Shown here one piece after another: positions 8,411-16,901 of a stretch of 64,000 nt of DNA. Source of the DNA: Gemmatimonadota bacterium DH-78. GTDB taxonomy: Bacteria; Gemmatimonadota; Gemmatimonadetes; Longimicrobiales; Gaopeijiaceae. Under the pieces are notes generated by a model that searched no databases, was not told the origin of the DNA, and saw only the letters and a list, made by a program, of their open reading frames with translations. The position numbers and the translations under genes were made by a program. The stretch lies in contig CP144380.1 in the NCBI GenBank assembly GCA_038095605.1, positions 1,281,001-1,345,000 of the forward strand, written 5' to 3'. Within the stretch, counting starts at the first letter, position 1; each line of letters starts with the position of its first letter.

Positions 8411-8758
8411 ATGCTGTTCCAACGCATGGAACTCCAAAACCCGGAGACACTCGATCGGCTCTTCCCGCCCGATCAGAGCGACGAGGAGTGGCGGGCACGG
8501 CTCGCCGCGATTCGGGGGCGCTACCTTCGGGGCCGCGCCGGGCAGGCCGTGTTCGCGCTCGTGGCGGCCGTCCTGATCGCCATCACCTTCCCGCCGTTCT
8601 CGACTCTCCAGGTACTGGGGATCATCGCCGTAGGGGTCGTGTTTCTCGTCACTCGGTCCACGGGTGACGCCAGGCTCGCCAACCTCGAACGGCGCGTCGA
8701 GTACATGATCGAGCAGCGGAGAGACCCCCGTCGGCGCGACGATCAGCCCTCGTCCTGA
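8411..8758 (+). CDS. small two-helix membrane protein with coiled-coil tail
   Basis: This encodes 115 residues, family not recognised. After a charged N-terminus (residues 1-40), two hydrophobic segments follow: AVFALVAAVLIAITFPPF and VLGIIAVGVVFLVT. A basic amphipathic tail (RLANLERRVEYMIEQRRDPR) then follows and could form a short coiled coil. An internal ATG at 8426 is an alternative start. Its 3' end overlaps the convergent pcm gene by 16 bases. The GC pattern and codon use look coding. No function is assigned. Confidence 0.6.
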   Translation: MLFQRMELQNPETLDRLFPPDQSDEEWRARLAAIRGRYLRGRAGQAVFALVAAVLIAITFPPFSTLQVLGIIAVGVVFLVTRSTGDARLANLERRVEYMIEQRRDPRRRDDQPSS

Positions 8759-9420
8759 AACGCGAAGCGCCCCAGCAGCGGCACGAAGCGCACCTCGCCC
8801 TCCAGCTCCTCCTGCGAGACGATGAATCCGTCCTTGCGCACGAGCACGAGTTTCTGCGACTCGCGGTCGCCGACGGGGATCAGCATGCGACCGCCCTCGG
8901 CGAGCTGATCGATCAGTGCGGGCGGTACCGACGGCGAGGCAGCCGACACGACGATCACGTCGAAGGGAGCGTACTTCCGCCAGCCGATGGTGCCGTCACC
9001 CACCATGAGAGCCACGTTCCGTATACTCAAGTCGTCGAGCACCTTGCGGGCCCGGCTCGAGAGCTCCCTCACCCGGTCGATCGAGTACACTCGATCGCTC
9101 ATCGAGGCGAGGAGCGCCGTCAGAAATCCGCTGCCGGTGCCCAGCTCCAGCACCTTCTCGTCCGGCTTGGGCGAGAGAATACGCAGGTAGTGCGCCTGCA
9201 GACTGGGCTGCGACGCGGTCTGGGCGAAGCCGATCGACAGCGGGGTGTCGTCGTAGGCGCGCGGCCACACCCCCTGCGGCACGAAGAGGTGCCGGGGGAT
9301 CTCGTCGAACCGGCGAAGCAGATCGAGGTCGTCGATCCCGCGTTCGCGGATCTTCTCGATCAGGGCGCGGCGCTGCCCGACGAAGCGATTCGTTCCGGGT
9401 AGGTCGCGCCCCGTGGTCAC
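8743..9420 (-). CDS. pcm: protein-L-isoaspartate O-methyltransferase
   Basis: This encodes 225 residues and repairs isoaspartyl residues in aged proteins using SAM. The GTG at 9420 overlaps the surE stop as GTGA. Family hallmarks are PRHLFVPQ (residues about 42-49), YDDTPLSIGFAQTASQPSLQ with the substrate-binding Ser/Gln region, the motif I loop VLELGTGSGFLTALLA, and VSAASPSVPPALIDQL. surE and pcm neighbour one another in many bacteria as a repair/survival pair. Confidence 0.95.
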   Translation of the reverse strand: MTTGRDLPGTNRFVGQRRALIEKIRERGIDDLDLLRRFDEIPRHLFVPQGVWPRAYDDTPLSIGFAQTASQPSLQAHYLRILSPKPDEKVLELGTGSGFLTALLASMSDRVYSIDRVRELSSRARKVLDDLSIRNVALMVGDGTIGWRKYAPFDVIVVSAASPSVPPALIDQLAEGGRMLIPVGDRESQKLVLVRKDGFIVSQEELEGEVRFVPLLGRFAFQDEG

Positions 9421-10166
9421 TGGCCCAGCTCCCAGCCCCGGATCTGGTCGAGGAGGCGAAAGTTGGTGAGGTCGAGGTGCAGCGGGGTGATGCTGATGTA
9501 TCCGCTCTCGATCGCGCGGAAGTCCGAGTCCTCCGGCCCGCGCCAGTTCGTCGAGCCGCCGCCGATCCAGAAGTACTCGCGGCCCGACGGGTCGAGCGCG
9601 CGCGTGAGCGAGTCCTTGTAGCGTCGCTGGCCCAGCTTGGTGACCCGAACCCCCTTCACCTCACCCGGGGGGACCGCCGGCAGATTCACGCTCAGCAGCG
9701 TGTGCTCCGGAAAGTCGTCCCGCTGCAGGATCCCCTTCAACAGGTTGGCGATCACCGGCTGCCAGCCCTCGAGCTCCTCGTGCTTCTCACCGGTGTAGCT
9801 GAAGGCCACGGCCGGCACGCCGAGCACGGTGGCCTCCATGGCGGCCGCCACGGTGCCCGAATAGAGCACGTCCTCGCCCATGTTCGGGCCGTGATTGATG
9901 CCGCTCAGCACGATGTCGGGGCGGTCTTCCAGCAGCTCGCCCACGGCCAGGATCACGCAGTCGGTGGGCGTGCCGTCGACGACCCGGGCCCCGTCCGGAG
10001 CCCGTCGCGCGCGGAGCGGGTGATGCAGCGTCAGGGCGTGGCTCGTGGCCGACTGCTCGCGGTCGGGGGCGACCACCGTGACCTCGCCGAACTCGGCGGC
10101 CGCGGTGGCCAGCACGTTCAGCCCGAGGGCGAGGTATCCGTCGTCGTTCGTGCAGAGTATGCGCAT
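9417..10166 (-). CDS. surE: 5'/3'-nucleotidase SurE
   Basis: This encodes 249 residues, the usual SurE length. MRILCTNDDGYLALGLNVLA contains the metal-binding NDD, followed by DREQSATSHALTL and GTPTDCVILAV. SGINHGPNMGEDVLYSGTVA contains the metal and phosphate ligands. It is a cytoplasmic metal-dependent phosphatase acting on nucleoside monophosphates. It is coupled to pcm by a 4-base overlap. A 16-base perfect palindrome (10180-10195) lies 13 bases upstream of the start; no strong ribosome binding site is visible. Confidence 0.96.
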   Translation of the reverse strand: MRILCTNDDGYLALGLNVLATAAAEFGEVTVVAPDREQSATSHALTLHHPLRARRAPDGARVVDGTPTDCVILAVGELLEDRPDIVLSGINHGPNMGEDVLYSGTVAAAMEATVLGVPAVAFSYTGEKHEELEGWQPVIANLLKGILQRDDFPEHTLLSVNLPAVPPGEVKGVRVTKLGQRRYKDSLTRALDPSGREYFWIGGGSTNWRGPEDSDFRAIESGYISITPLHLDLTNFRLLDQIRGWELGQ

Positions 10167-10179
10167 ATCGTCGGAAGCG

Positions 10180-10195
10180 GGGACTCCGGAGTCCC
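10180..10195. repeat. 16-base perfect palindrome upstream of surE
   Basis: GGGACTCCGGAGTCCC has no spacer and sits between the MerR-type regulator gene and surE. It could be a regulator site or a leader hairpin; no partner sequence in the window proves either. Confidence 0.45.
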
Positions 10196-10242
10196 ACTGT
10201 GTTCACGGATTTGGAGTTGCCGCACGCACCTCGTGTGATACG

Positions 10243-10608
10243 TCAGGTGGCGTCCGGGCGTGTGAGAAGCTCCTTCAGCCCCTGGAGCTCCTCCTTCATG
10301 ATCGAGAGAAACTCGGGGTCGAGCACCACCTGGCGCTCCTCCGCGAGCTCGCCCGCCTGCCGCATTTCGATCAGCCGCTGACGGGCGCCCTCGATGGTGT
10401 ACTTCTCCTCGTACAACAGGTTCTTCACGAGGAGCACCACCTCGATGTCTTTCGGCCGGTAGACCCGGTTGCCCGCCCGGTTCTTGTTGGGGCTGAGCAC
10501 CTCGAACTGCGACTCCCAGTAGCGGAGCACGTGGGGCTTGAGCCCCGTGATGTCGCACACCTCACCGATGGAGTAGTAGGCCTTCTTCGCGATGATCGGA
10601 TCACTCAT
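10243..10608 (-). CDS. MerR-family transcriptional regulator
   Basis: This encodes 121 residues from the ATG at 10608, which overlaps the gpsA stop as ATGA (a GTG six bases earlier is possible). The N-terminal winged helix is YYSIGEVCDITGLKPHVLRY followed by WESQFEVLSPNKNRAGNRVY, the classic MerR DNA-binding unit (residues about 10-55). The remainder is a helical dimerisation segment (ARQRLIEMRQAGELAEE). It has no Cys cluster or large effector domain, so it is of the minimal type found next to gpsA or surE in several Gram-negative phyla. Its targets are unknown; surE-pcm, 76 bases downstream, is the obvious candidate. Confidence 0.88.
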   Translation of the reverse strand: MSDPIIAKKAYYSIGEVCDITGLKPHVLRYWESQFEVLSPNKNRAGNRVYRPKDIEVVLLVKNLLYEEKYTIEGARQRLIEMRQAGELAEERQVVLDPEFLSIMKEELQGLKELLTRPDAT

Positions 10609-11615
10609 GACCACTGCTCCGGTTTGGGGTCTCGCGACATCAGGTTGTCGAGCGCTTCGCGCGGGCTCCGGCCCTGCACCAGAATGGCGTGCACCTCCGA
10701 GGCGATCGGCATCTCCACCTCGTGGCGGCGGGCGAGCTCGACCACCGCCTCGGCGGTCTTCACCCCTTCGGCCACCGCTCGCATCTCACCCAGAATCGAC
10801 TCCAGCGACTCGCCCTGGCCCAGCCGAAAGCCGACGGTGCGGTTTCGACTGAGATCGCCGGTGCAGGTGAGCACCAGGTCGCCCATGCCGGCAAGGCCGG
10901 AGAAGGTGTCGCGGCGCGCACCCATCGCGACCCCGAGTCGCGTCATCTCGGCCAGGCCGCGCGTGATGAGCGCCGCCCGCGTATTGTGCCCGAAGCCGAG
11001 TCCCGCGGCCACCCCGGCCCCGAGGGCGACCACGTTCTTGAGCGCTCCCCCGAGCTCCACCCCGACCACGTCGGGGTTCGTGTAGACGCGGAAGGAGCGG
11101 TTCTGGAAGAGGTGCTGCACCGAGCGCGCGGACTCCGGATCGCGGCTCGCGACCACGACCGCCGTGGGCGCTTCCCGCGCCACCTCGGCGGCGAAGCTCG
11201 GGCCCGAGAGCACGCTGAACCGAGCCATCTGATCGGCGGACAGCACTTCGTCCATCACCTGATCCATACGGCGCAAACTGTTGATTTCGATCCCCTTGGA
11301 AGCACTGACCACGAGTGCCTCCGGCGCCAGGTGAGGGACCGCCTCCGCCATCACTGCACCCACGAACTGCGAGGGCACCACCGACACCACCACCTCGGCG
11401 GAACGCACCACGCGAGCGAGGTCGGAGGATGCGCGCAGGGCGGCGGGGAGCTCCACCTCGGGAAGGTAGACCGGGTTGCGGTGTGCCTCCGTGATCGAGC
11501 GCGCCACCTCCTCCTCCCGGGCCCACAGGGTGGTCGCATGGCCGTTGCGGGCCAACACCGAAGCCAGGGCCGTACCCCAGCTCCCCGCACCGATCACGGC
11601 CACCTCGCGGCTCAC
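10605..11615 (-). CDS. gpsA: glycerol-3-phosphate dehydrogenase [NAD(P)+]
   Basis: This encodes 336 residues and reduces dihydroxyacetone phosphate to sn-glycerol 3-phosphate for phospholipid synthesis. The GTG at 11615 overlaps the plsY stop as GTGA. The Rossmann loop is VAVIGAGSWGTALASVLARN (residues about 4-23). VVSASKGIE, FSVLSGPSFAAEVA and GGALKNVVALGAGVAAGLGF (catalytic Lys) are all standard. NTRAALITRGLAEM and FSGLAGMGDLVLTCT complete the family signature. Its product is the acceptor used by PlsY, encoded immediately upstream, so the pair performs consecutive steps. Confidence 0.97.
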   Translation of the reverse strand: MSREVAVIGAGSWGTALASVLARNGHATTLWAREEEVARSITEAHRNPVYLPEVELPAALRASSDLARVVRSAEVVVSVVPSQFVGAVMAEAVPHLAPEALVVSASKGIEINSLRRMDQVMDEVLSADQMARFSVLSGPSFAAEVAREAPTAVVVASRDPESARSVQHLFQNRSFRVYTNPDVVGVELGGALKNVVALGAGVAAGLGFGHNTRAALITRGLAEMTRLGVAMGARRDTFSGLAGMGDLVLTCTGDLSRNRTVGFRLGQGESLESILGEMRAVAEGVKTAEAVVELARRHEVEMPIASEVHAILVQGRSPREALDNLMSRDPKPEQWS

Positions 11616-12244
11616 GACGCCCCCTCCCCGCCCTGCCCGGCCCCGCGGGATCGCCCGAAGCGGTTCTCCTCGCCTCGGAGCAGCCGACCGACGTTGGCCC
11701 GGTGGGCGAACACCACGAAGGCTGCGAGCGCCACGGTGAAGCCGAGCAGCGCCTCGCCCCCCTGGTGCGGGGTTAAGGCCACGAGGATGGGCAGCGCGAC
11801 CGCGGCCGCGAGCGAGCCCACCGAGACGATGCGGGTCACCCCGACGAGCACCGCGAATAGTGCGATGCACAGCCCCACCGCGAGGGGGGCCAGCGCGAGA
11901 AAGACCCCCGCGCTCGTGGCCACGCCCTTGCCGCCGCGGAAGCCGACGAAAACCGAGAAAACATGCCCCGCGATCGCGGCGGCTCCGAAGGCCAGGGTCC
12001 AGCTGAACTCGAGCCCGCCACCCCATCCGGCGAAGGTGGCGGCAGGGAGCCATCCCTTGAACATGTCGAACAGCGCAACCGGGAGAGCAGACCTCCACCC
12101 GAGTACCCGAAAGGCGTTGGTAGCTCCCAGGTTACCACTTCCCTTCTCACGTAGATCCACACCGTGAACGGCCTTCCCGACCCACAGACTCGTGGGGACC
12201 GCCCCGAGCAGATAGGCGAGTACGAGAAGGATCCAGGGAGTCAC
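11612..12244 (-). CDS. plsY: acyl-phosphate:glycerol-3-phosphate acyltransferase
   Basis: This encodes 210 residues, an integral membrane enzyme making lysophosphatidate from acyl-phosphate. The GTG at 12244 overlaps the der stop as GTGA. There are five or more transmembrane segments. The three cytosolic PlsY motifs are visible: EKGSGNLGATNAFRVLGW (motif 1), GHVFSVFVGFRGGKGVATS (motif 2) and the C-terminal HRANVGRLLRGEE (motif 3). It lies between der and gpsA, the same order as in many clostridia. Confidence 0.96.
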   Translation of the reverse strand: MTPWILLVLAYLLGAVPTSLWVGKAVHGVDLREKGSGNLGATNAFRVLGWRSALPVALFDMFKGWLPAATFAGWGGGLEFSWTLAFGAAAIAGHVFSVFVGFRGGKGVATSAGVFLALAPLAVGLCIALFAVLVGVTRIVSVGSLAAAVALPILVALTPHQGGEALLGFTVALAAFVVFAHRANVGRLLRGEENRFGRSRGAGQGGEGAS

Positions 12245-13560
12245 GAGGTGTTGGACTCACGGAAGAAGATGCGAATCGGCGTTCCAGTAAATTCCCACGC
12301 GTCCCGGAAGCCGTTGTGAATGTACCGAAGGTAGTGAGCCGGCACCTCTCGGGGGAGGTTGCTGAACAACACGAAGGTCGGCGGCGCCACCCGCACCTGG
12401 GTGCCGTAGCGAATCTTCACCGGCCGCCCACGGGAGTGCGGAGGCGGCTGGCGCCCCACGAGCCGCTGGAGCACGTCGTTCACATCGGAGGTGTCGATCC
12501 GCCGCTGACGCTGCGCCTCGGCCTCGAGCACCATGTCGAGCGCCTTCCGCACCCGCTGCCCGGTGAGCGCCGAAGCGAACAGCACCGGCACCCACTGCAG
12601 GAAGGGGGTGCGCTCGCGCATGGCCTTCACCATGAGGTCGGCGGTGAAGCCGTCCTTCTCCACGAGGTCCCACTTGTTGACCACCAGCACCACCCCGGCA
12701 CCCGCCTCCCAAGCCTGCTCCATGATGCGCAGATCCTGGTGGCTGATGCCCTGCGTGCCGTCGATCAGCATGAGGCAGACGTCGGCGTCGCGCACCACGC
12801 GCTCGGTGCGCACGTACGAGTAGTACTCGAGGTCTTCCTTCACCTTCGACTGCCGGCGCAGACCCGCCGTGTCGACGAACACCAGATTGCGCCCGTGGTA
12901 GGCCATCGTGGAGTCGACCGGATCGCGGGTGGTGCCCGCTTCGTCGCTCACCACCACGCGCTCCTCGCCGAAGAGCCGATTCACGAGCGACGACTTGCCC
13001 ACATTCGGCTTGCCGACCACCGCCACGCGGATCTGCGTGGGGTCGTCGGGAAGCGCATCGGCGGCAGGCAGCAACTCGACGATGCGATCGAGCAGGTCGC
13101 CCGACCCCTTCCCCGAGCCCGCGCTCACGGCGTGCGGCTCTCCGAGCCCGAGCTCCCAGAACTCGTGGTGGGCCGGATCGCGCGGCAGGTTGTCCATCTT
13201 GTTCACCGCGAGCACCACCGGCTTGCCGGAGGAGCGCAGCATCTCGGCCACCTTCTGGTCGAGCGGGTGCAGCCCCTCCTTGCCGTCGGTCACGAGCACG
13301 AGCACGTCGGCCTCGCGGATCGCCACCTCGGCCTGCTCGCGCACGAGCCGGTCCATGGGGCGGTCGGAGTCTTCGATCACCCCGCCCGTGTCGACGATGT
13401 AGAAGTGGCGCCCCGCCCAGTCGGCCGGCGAGAAATTGCGGTCGCGGGTGACTCCGGGCTGGTCGTCCACGATCGCGAGTCGGCGGCCGATCACGCGATT
13501 GAAGAGGGTCGACTTGCCCACGTTCGGCCGTCCGACGACGGCCACGACGGGAAGCGTCAT
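12241..13560 (-). CDS. der: ribosome biogenesis GTPase Der (EngA)
   Basis: This encodes 439 residues with two tandem GTPase domains and a C-terminal KH-like domain, for 50S subunit assembly. Domain 1 has GRPNVGKSTLFN (residues 10-21), DTGG and NKMD. Domain 2 has GKPNVGKSSLVN (about 186), DTAGLRR and NKWD. The C-terminal KIRYGTQVRVAPPTFVLFSN matches the KH-like domain. The ATG at 13560 overlaps the DUF512 gene's stop as ATGA; the frame stays open further upstream but that part is not Der. Confidence 0.97.
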   Translation of the reverse strand: MTLPVVAVVGRPNVGKSTLFNRVIGRRLAIVDDQPGVTRDRNFSPADWAGRHFYIVDTGGVIEDSDRPMDRLVREQAEVAIREADVLVLVTDGKEGLHPLDQKVAEMLRSSGKPVVLAVNKMDNLPRDPAHHEFWELGLGEPHAVSAGSGKGSGDLLDRIVELLPAADALPDDPTQIRVAVVGKPNVGKSSLVNRLFGEERVVVSDEAGTTRDPVDSTMAYHGRNLVFVDTAGLRRQSKVKEDLEYYSYVRTERVVRDADVCLMLIDGTQGISHQDLRIMEQAWEAGAGVVLVVNKWDLVEKDGFTADLMVKAMRERTPFLQWVPVLFASALTGQRVRKALDMVLEAEAQRQRRIDTSDVNDVLQRLVGRQPPPHSRGRPVKIRYGTQVRVAPPTFVLFSNLPREVPAHYLRYIHNGFRDAWEFTGTPIRIFFRESNTS

Positions 13561-14930
13561 GCGTCGGCCACCGTCCACAGCCCACCCGACCGACCCTCGG
13601 GACGCCGGTGGTGCCCCCCGGCGGCCTCGCCCTCCTGCCCGCCCCGCAGCACCTCCGCGGACCGATGGAGGGTGTCGATCAGGTGGTGTCCCGGCACCAC
13701 CACGGCGGGATCGAGCGCGGCCCGCATCTGGTCGAGCGGAAGGGAGTCGATGAAGCAGTCGTCCGCGTTCAACGCCTCGGCGGGGATCAGGCAGAGGTCG
13801 CCCGCCTGGAGTCCCCGGGAAAGCGCGTCGCGGATGTCCGCACCGGCCAGCAGTCCTGCAGTGGTCACCATGGCTCCGTAGAAATCGTTCACGACGTGGA
13901 TCACCTCCACCTCGGCGCCGGTCGCGCGCTGGAGCGCCTCGACCCGGGCCGCGAAGAGCGGCGCCATCGAGGCGCCGGTGGCGATCCGGATCCGGCGCCC
14001 GTCGAAGCGCGGCAGGCCGGGAATGCCCTCGTCGAGCTCGGTGAGCATGCTGCGCACCGAACCCACCCCGTTCTCCTCGAGCGCGCCCTCGTCGTACCAG
14101 GCCTGCGAGGGCAGGTCGAGCCCGGCGATGAAGTACATCTCGTCGCCGGCGTAGGCCCACGCTTCGCCCCGCTCGGCCAGGGCGCGCTCCCGCGCCGCGG
14201 AGACCGTCTCGATCGCCTGCTTCGCCTCGTCGGCGGTGAGCGGGCGCACGGGGCGGTTCACGTTGTACTTCGTGAGCCCCACGGGCACCACCGACAGGCT
14301 CCGCACCGCGGGGCCGATCGCCCAGAGATCGTCGATCGTGCGGTCGAGATGCGCACCGTCGTTCCACTCCGGGCACAGCACCACCTGGGTGTGCACTTCG
14401 AGCCCCGCTTCGGCGAAGCGTCGCAGATGCTCGAGAATGAGCCCGGCGCGATCGTTCTTCAGAAGCCGTTGTCTGACTTCGGGTTCGGTGGCGTGTACAC
14501 TCACGTACAGGGGAGAGAGCCGCTGGTCGATCAGCCGCTGGATCCCCTTGGGGCCCAGGTTCGTGAGCGTGACGTAGCTGCCGTAGGTGAACGAGAGGCG
14601 GAAGTCGTCGTCGCGCAGCCACAGCGACGGGCGCACGTCTTTCGGGTTGCCGTCGATGAAGCAGAAGACGCACTCGTTGGCGCACTCTCGGATCGTGTCG
14701 GGGGCCGGCACGATGCCCATCGGATCCCCCGGATCCCGGGCGATGTCGTACACGATCGTCTCCCCGGCGGGCGACACCGTCTCCAACTCCAGCTCCGTAT
14801 CGGAGAGCAGGAAGGTGAGATCGATGTTGTCGCGCACCCGCTCGCCGTTGATGCGCACGATGCGCGTGCCGATCTCGAGCTGGAGCTCGTCGGCGATGGT
14901 GCCCTCTTCGATCTCGGCGATGCGGACCAT
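13557..14930 (-). CDS. DUF512 radical SAM/PDZ protein
   Basis: This encodes 457 residues. The ATG at 14930 is preceded by AGGAGGG at ideal spacing. The N-terminal 80 residues resemble a PDZ-like domain (LEIGTRIVRINGERVRDNID). ECANECVFCFIDGN then gives the CxxxCxxC iron-sulfur motif of radical SAM enzymes (about residue 85), followed by DFRLSFTYGSYVTLTNLGP and LYVSVHATEP. The C-terminal DUF512 region includes VHTQVVLCPEWNDG, IATGASMAPLF and VVNDFYGAMVTTAGLL. The reaction is unknown. The gene order DUF512-der-plsY-gpsA recurs in clostridia, suggesting an RNA- or ribosome-related role, but that is inference. Confidence 0.92.
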   Translation of the reverse strand: MVRIAEIEEGTIADELQLEIGTRIVRINGERVRDNIDLTFLLSDTELELETVSPAGETIVYDIARDPGDPMGIVPAPDTIRECANECVFCFIDGNPKDVRPSLWLRDDDFRLSFTYGSYVTLTNLGPKGIQRLIDQRLSPLYVSVHATEPEVRQRLLKNDRAGLILEHLRRFAEAGLEVHTQVVLCPEWNDGAHLDRTIDDLWAIGPAVRSLSVVPVGLTKYNVNRPVRPLTADEAKQAIETVSAARERALAERGEAWAYAGDEMYFIAGLDLPSQAWYDEGALEENGVGSVRSMLTELDEGIPGLPRFDGRRIRIATGASMAPLFAARVEALQRATGAEVEVIHVVNDFYGAMVTTAGLLAGADIRDALSRGLQAGDLCLIPAEALNADDCFIDSLPLDQMRAALDPAVVVPGHHLIDTLHRSAEVLRGGQEGEAAGGHHRRPEGRSGGLWTVADA

Positions 14931-14990
14931 GGAAAACCCTCCTGAAGCCGCGCGATTCGGCGCCTTCGGACCTGCGTGGAATAGCCGATA

Positions 14991-15019
14991 AAGATAACCG
15001 GGCGACCGGATGGACCCAA
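14991..15019 (-). promoter_or_regulatory. candidate sigma-70 promoter for DUF512-der-plsY-gpsA-MerR operon
   Basis: On the minus strand TTGGGT (15019-15014), a 17-base spacer and TATCTT (14996-14991) lie about 55 bases upstream of the DUF512 start. It sits in the AT-richest patch of the divergent gap with the M23 peptidase gene. Confidence 0.45.
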
Positions 15020-15119
15020 GAAGAGCCATCGCGGCCGGAACCCACCCGCCGGCCGCCGCGTAGATTCGCCAGAGTCGCCGCGATCGAGCGGCGTCCGCGC
15101 GCCTTCAGCCCGACGACGA

Positions 15120-16520
15120 TTGGACGCCGACGAATCCCCCTTCCATCCGGCCCCCACCCCGCCGCGCCGCGGCCTGTGGGTGCTCGTGGGCCTCGCCCTC
15201 GCGATCGCGGCAGCCGTCTGGCTCTTCGGGCGTGAAGAGATCGAACAGATCCGCGACTCCTGGCGCGCCGAGACGCCGCACGAAGAGTACCTCAAGGCGC
15301 TTCACGATGCGGGTCTCGCCGGCACGGCGCTGACCCAGGCATGGATCCGGGAGGCGGCCGCGGCCGTCGAGAACCCGCGCACGGTCGAACTGCCCTTTCA
15401 GGAGGAGACCTTCATCGCCGCCGACGCGCCCGAAGCCGTGGGCTACCGGTTCGCGGTCACCCGGGGTCAGCGGATCCACCTCGCCCTCTCCATCGACGCG
15501 GACGAGGCGCCGCGGGTGTTCCTCGATCTCTTCCGAGTGCCCGAAGACCCCGCCGACCCCCTCCGGCCGGTCACCGAGTTCGAGCGCGGCACCGAGGGCG
15601 TGCTCAGCTACGAGCCCACCCGCAGCGGCGAATACGTGGTGCGACTGCAGCCCGAACTCCTGCGCGAGGGACGCTTCAGACTGACGCTCGAGGCCACACC
15701 CGCGCTGGCTTTCCCGGTGGAGGGGCGCGACAGCCGCGCGATCCTGAGCTTCTTCGGCGCCGATCGCGACGCGGGGCGCCGCGTGCACCACGGGGTCGAC
15801 GTCTTCGCTCCACGCGGCACCCCCGTACTCGCCTCCGCCGCTGGACGGGTGGGGCGTGTGGAGGTGACCAACCTGGGGGGCAAGGTGGTGTGGCTGCGCG
15901 ACCACCGCGGCCGCAACCTCTACTACGCCCATCTCGACTCGCAGTACGTGCGGTCGGGGGCGGAGGTGGAGGAGGGCGATACCCTCGGCTTCGTCGGAAA
16001 CAGCGGAAACGCCCGCACCACTCCGCCGCACCTTCACTACGGCATCTACATTCGCGGCGAGGGCCCGGTCGACCCCTACCCCTTTCTGGTCGAACCCCGG
16101 GGGCGGCTGGTCGCCCTGGACGCCGATCTCGAGCGGCTCGGCACGTGGGGCCGCGCCATGAACGAGGGCATGCGACTCCGCGCGACGCCGGGCGTGAGCG
16201 GCGCGGTGCTCCAGGAGCTCGACCGCCACACCGCCGTGCGCATCGTGGGCGCCGCGGGGTCGTGGTACCGGGTGCGTCTTCCCGACGGCGCGAGCGGGTA
16301 TCTCTCGGCTCGGCTCGTCGACGATCTGTCGGCGCCGGTGTCCGAGACGGTGCCCGCGACCGCACTCGAGGCCCTCAGTCGACCCGAGGCCTCGGCACCG
16401 GTGGTGCAGAGGGTGGCCGCTGGAGCGGCGCTGCCGGTGCTCGGCCGCTTCGAAGACTATCTCTTCGTGCGGGAGCCGGCGGGTCGCACGGCCTGGATCC
16501 GGGCCGACGACCTGGGGTGA
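15120..16520 (+). CDS. M23 metallopeptidase with SH3-like domains
   Basis: This encodes 466 residues starting at TTG 15120, the only credible start before the membrane anchor. Residues about 18-38 (GLWVLVGLALAIAAAVWLFG) anchor it in the inner membrane. The middle (about 95-195) is a pre-peptidase-like beta domain. The M23 domain (about 205-320) has the zinc ligands in HHGVDVFAPRGTP (HxxxD) and PPHLHYGIYI (HxH). The C-terminus carries bacterial SH3-like repeats (MRLRATPGVSGAVLQELD, WYRVRLPDGASGYLSARLV). It probably cleaves peptidoglycan peptide crosslinks in the periplasm. It is divergent from the DUF512 operon. Confidence 0.88.
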   Translation: MDADESPFHPAPTPPRRGLWVLVGLALAIAAAVWLFGREEIEQIRDSWRAETPHEEYLKALHDAGLAGTALTQAWIREAAAAVENPRTVELPFQEETFIAADAPEAVGYRFAVTRGQRIHLALSIDADEAPRVFLDLFRVPEDPADPLRPVTEFERGTEGVLSYEPTRSGEYVVRLQPELLREGRFRLTLEATPALAFPVEGRDSRAILSFFGADRDAGRRVHHGVDVFAPRGTPVLASAAGRVGRVEVTNLGGKVVWLRDHRGRNLYYAHLDSQYVRSGAEVEEGDTLGFVGNSGNARTTPPHLHYGIYIRGEGPVDPYPFLVEPRGRLVALDADLERLGTWGRAMNEGMRLRATPGVSGAVLQELDRHTAVRIVGAAGSWYRVRLPDGASGYLSARLVDDLSAPVSETVPATALEALSRPEASAPVVQRVAAGAALPVLGRFEDYLFVREPAGRTAWIRADDLG

Positions 16521-16529
16521 TCCGACCCG

Positions 16530-16718
16530 TCAGTTGAACTCGACGGGCGGGAACTCGGTGGCCTGCCAGTCGCCGCCGTTGATGATGCCGTCGCCGAACC
16601 CGTTGCCCGCCACGGGCGAGACCTTTTCGCCGAGCGACACCGCGACCACGAACGTGATGCCCATCACGATGAAGATCGAGGCGAAGACGGCACCGGGCTC
16701 CTTGCGGAGGAAGCTCAT
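16530..16718 (-). CDS. small single-span membrane protein
   Basis: This encodes 62 residues; the ATG at 16718 follows AGGAG with normal spacing. A charged start (MSFLRKEP) precedes one hydrophobic segment (AVFASIFIVMGITFVVAVSL). The tail is Gly/Asn-rich and ends EFPPVEFN. The family is not recognised. It is convergent with the M23 peptidase gene (9-base gap) and divergent from the sensor kinase gene. Strong ribosome binding site and membrane-protein composition support a real gene. Confidence 0.62.
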   Translation of the reverse strand: MSFLRKEPGAVFASIFIVMGITFVVAVSLGEKVSPVAGNGFGDGIINGGDWQATEFPPVEFN

Positions 16719-16901
16719 CGTACGGGACTCCTGAAAGGCGGTGTTGCACGGGTTCGAGACCGTCGAAACCGGGTGTCGCGTGCAATATGGCCGCATGGGC
16801 CCCAGGGCGGAAGTGCGGCGCTCTCGTTCGCACTAAAGCCGCACCGCGAACGGGTCGAAACTCCGGCAGTCGCCGTGTTCCTTCTCGGTCCGCCCCGCTC
16901 C

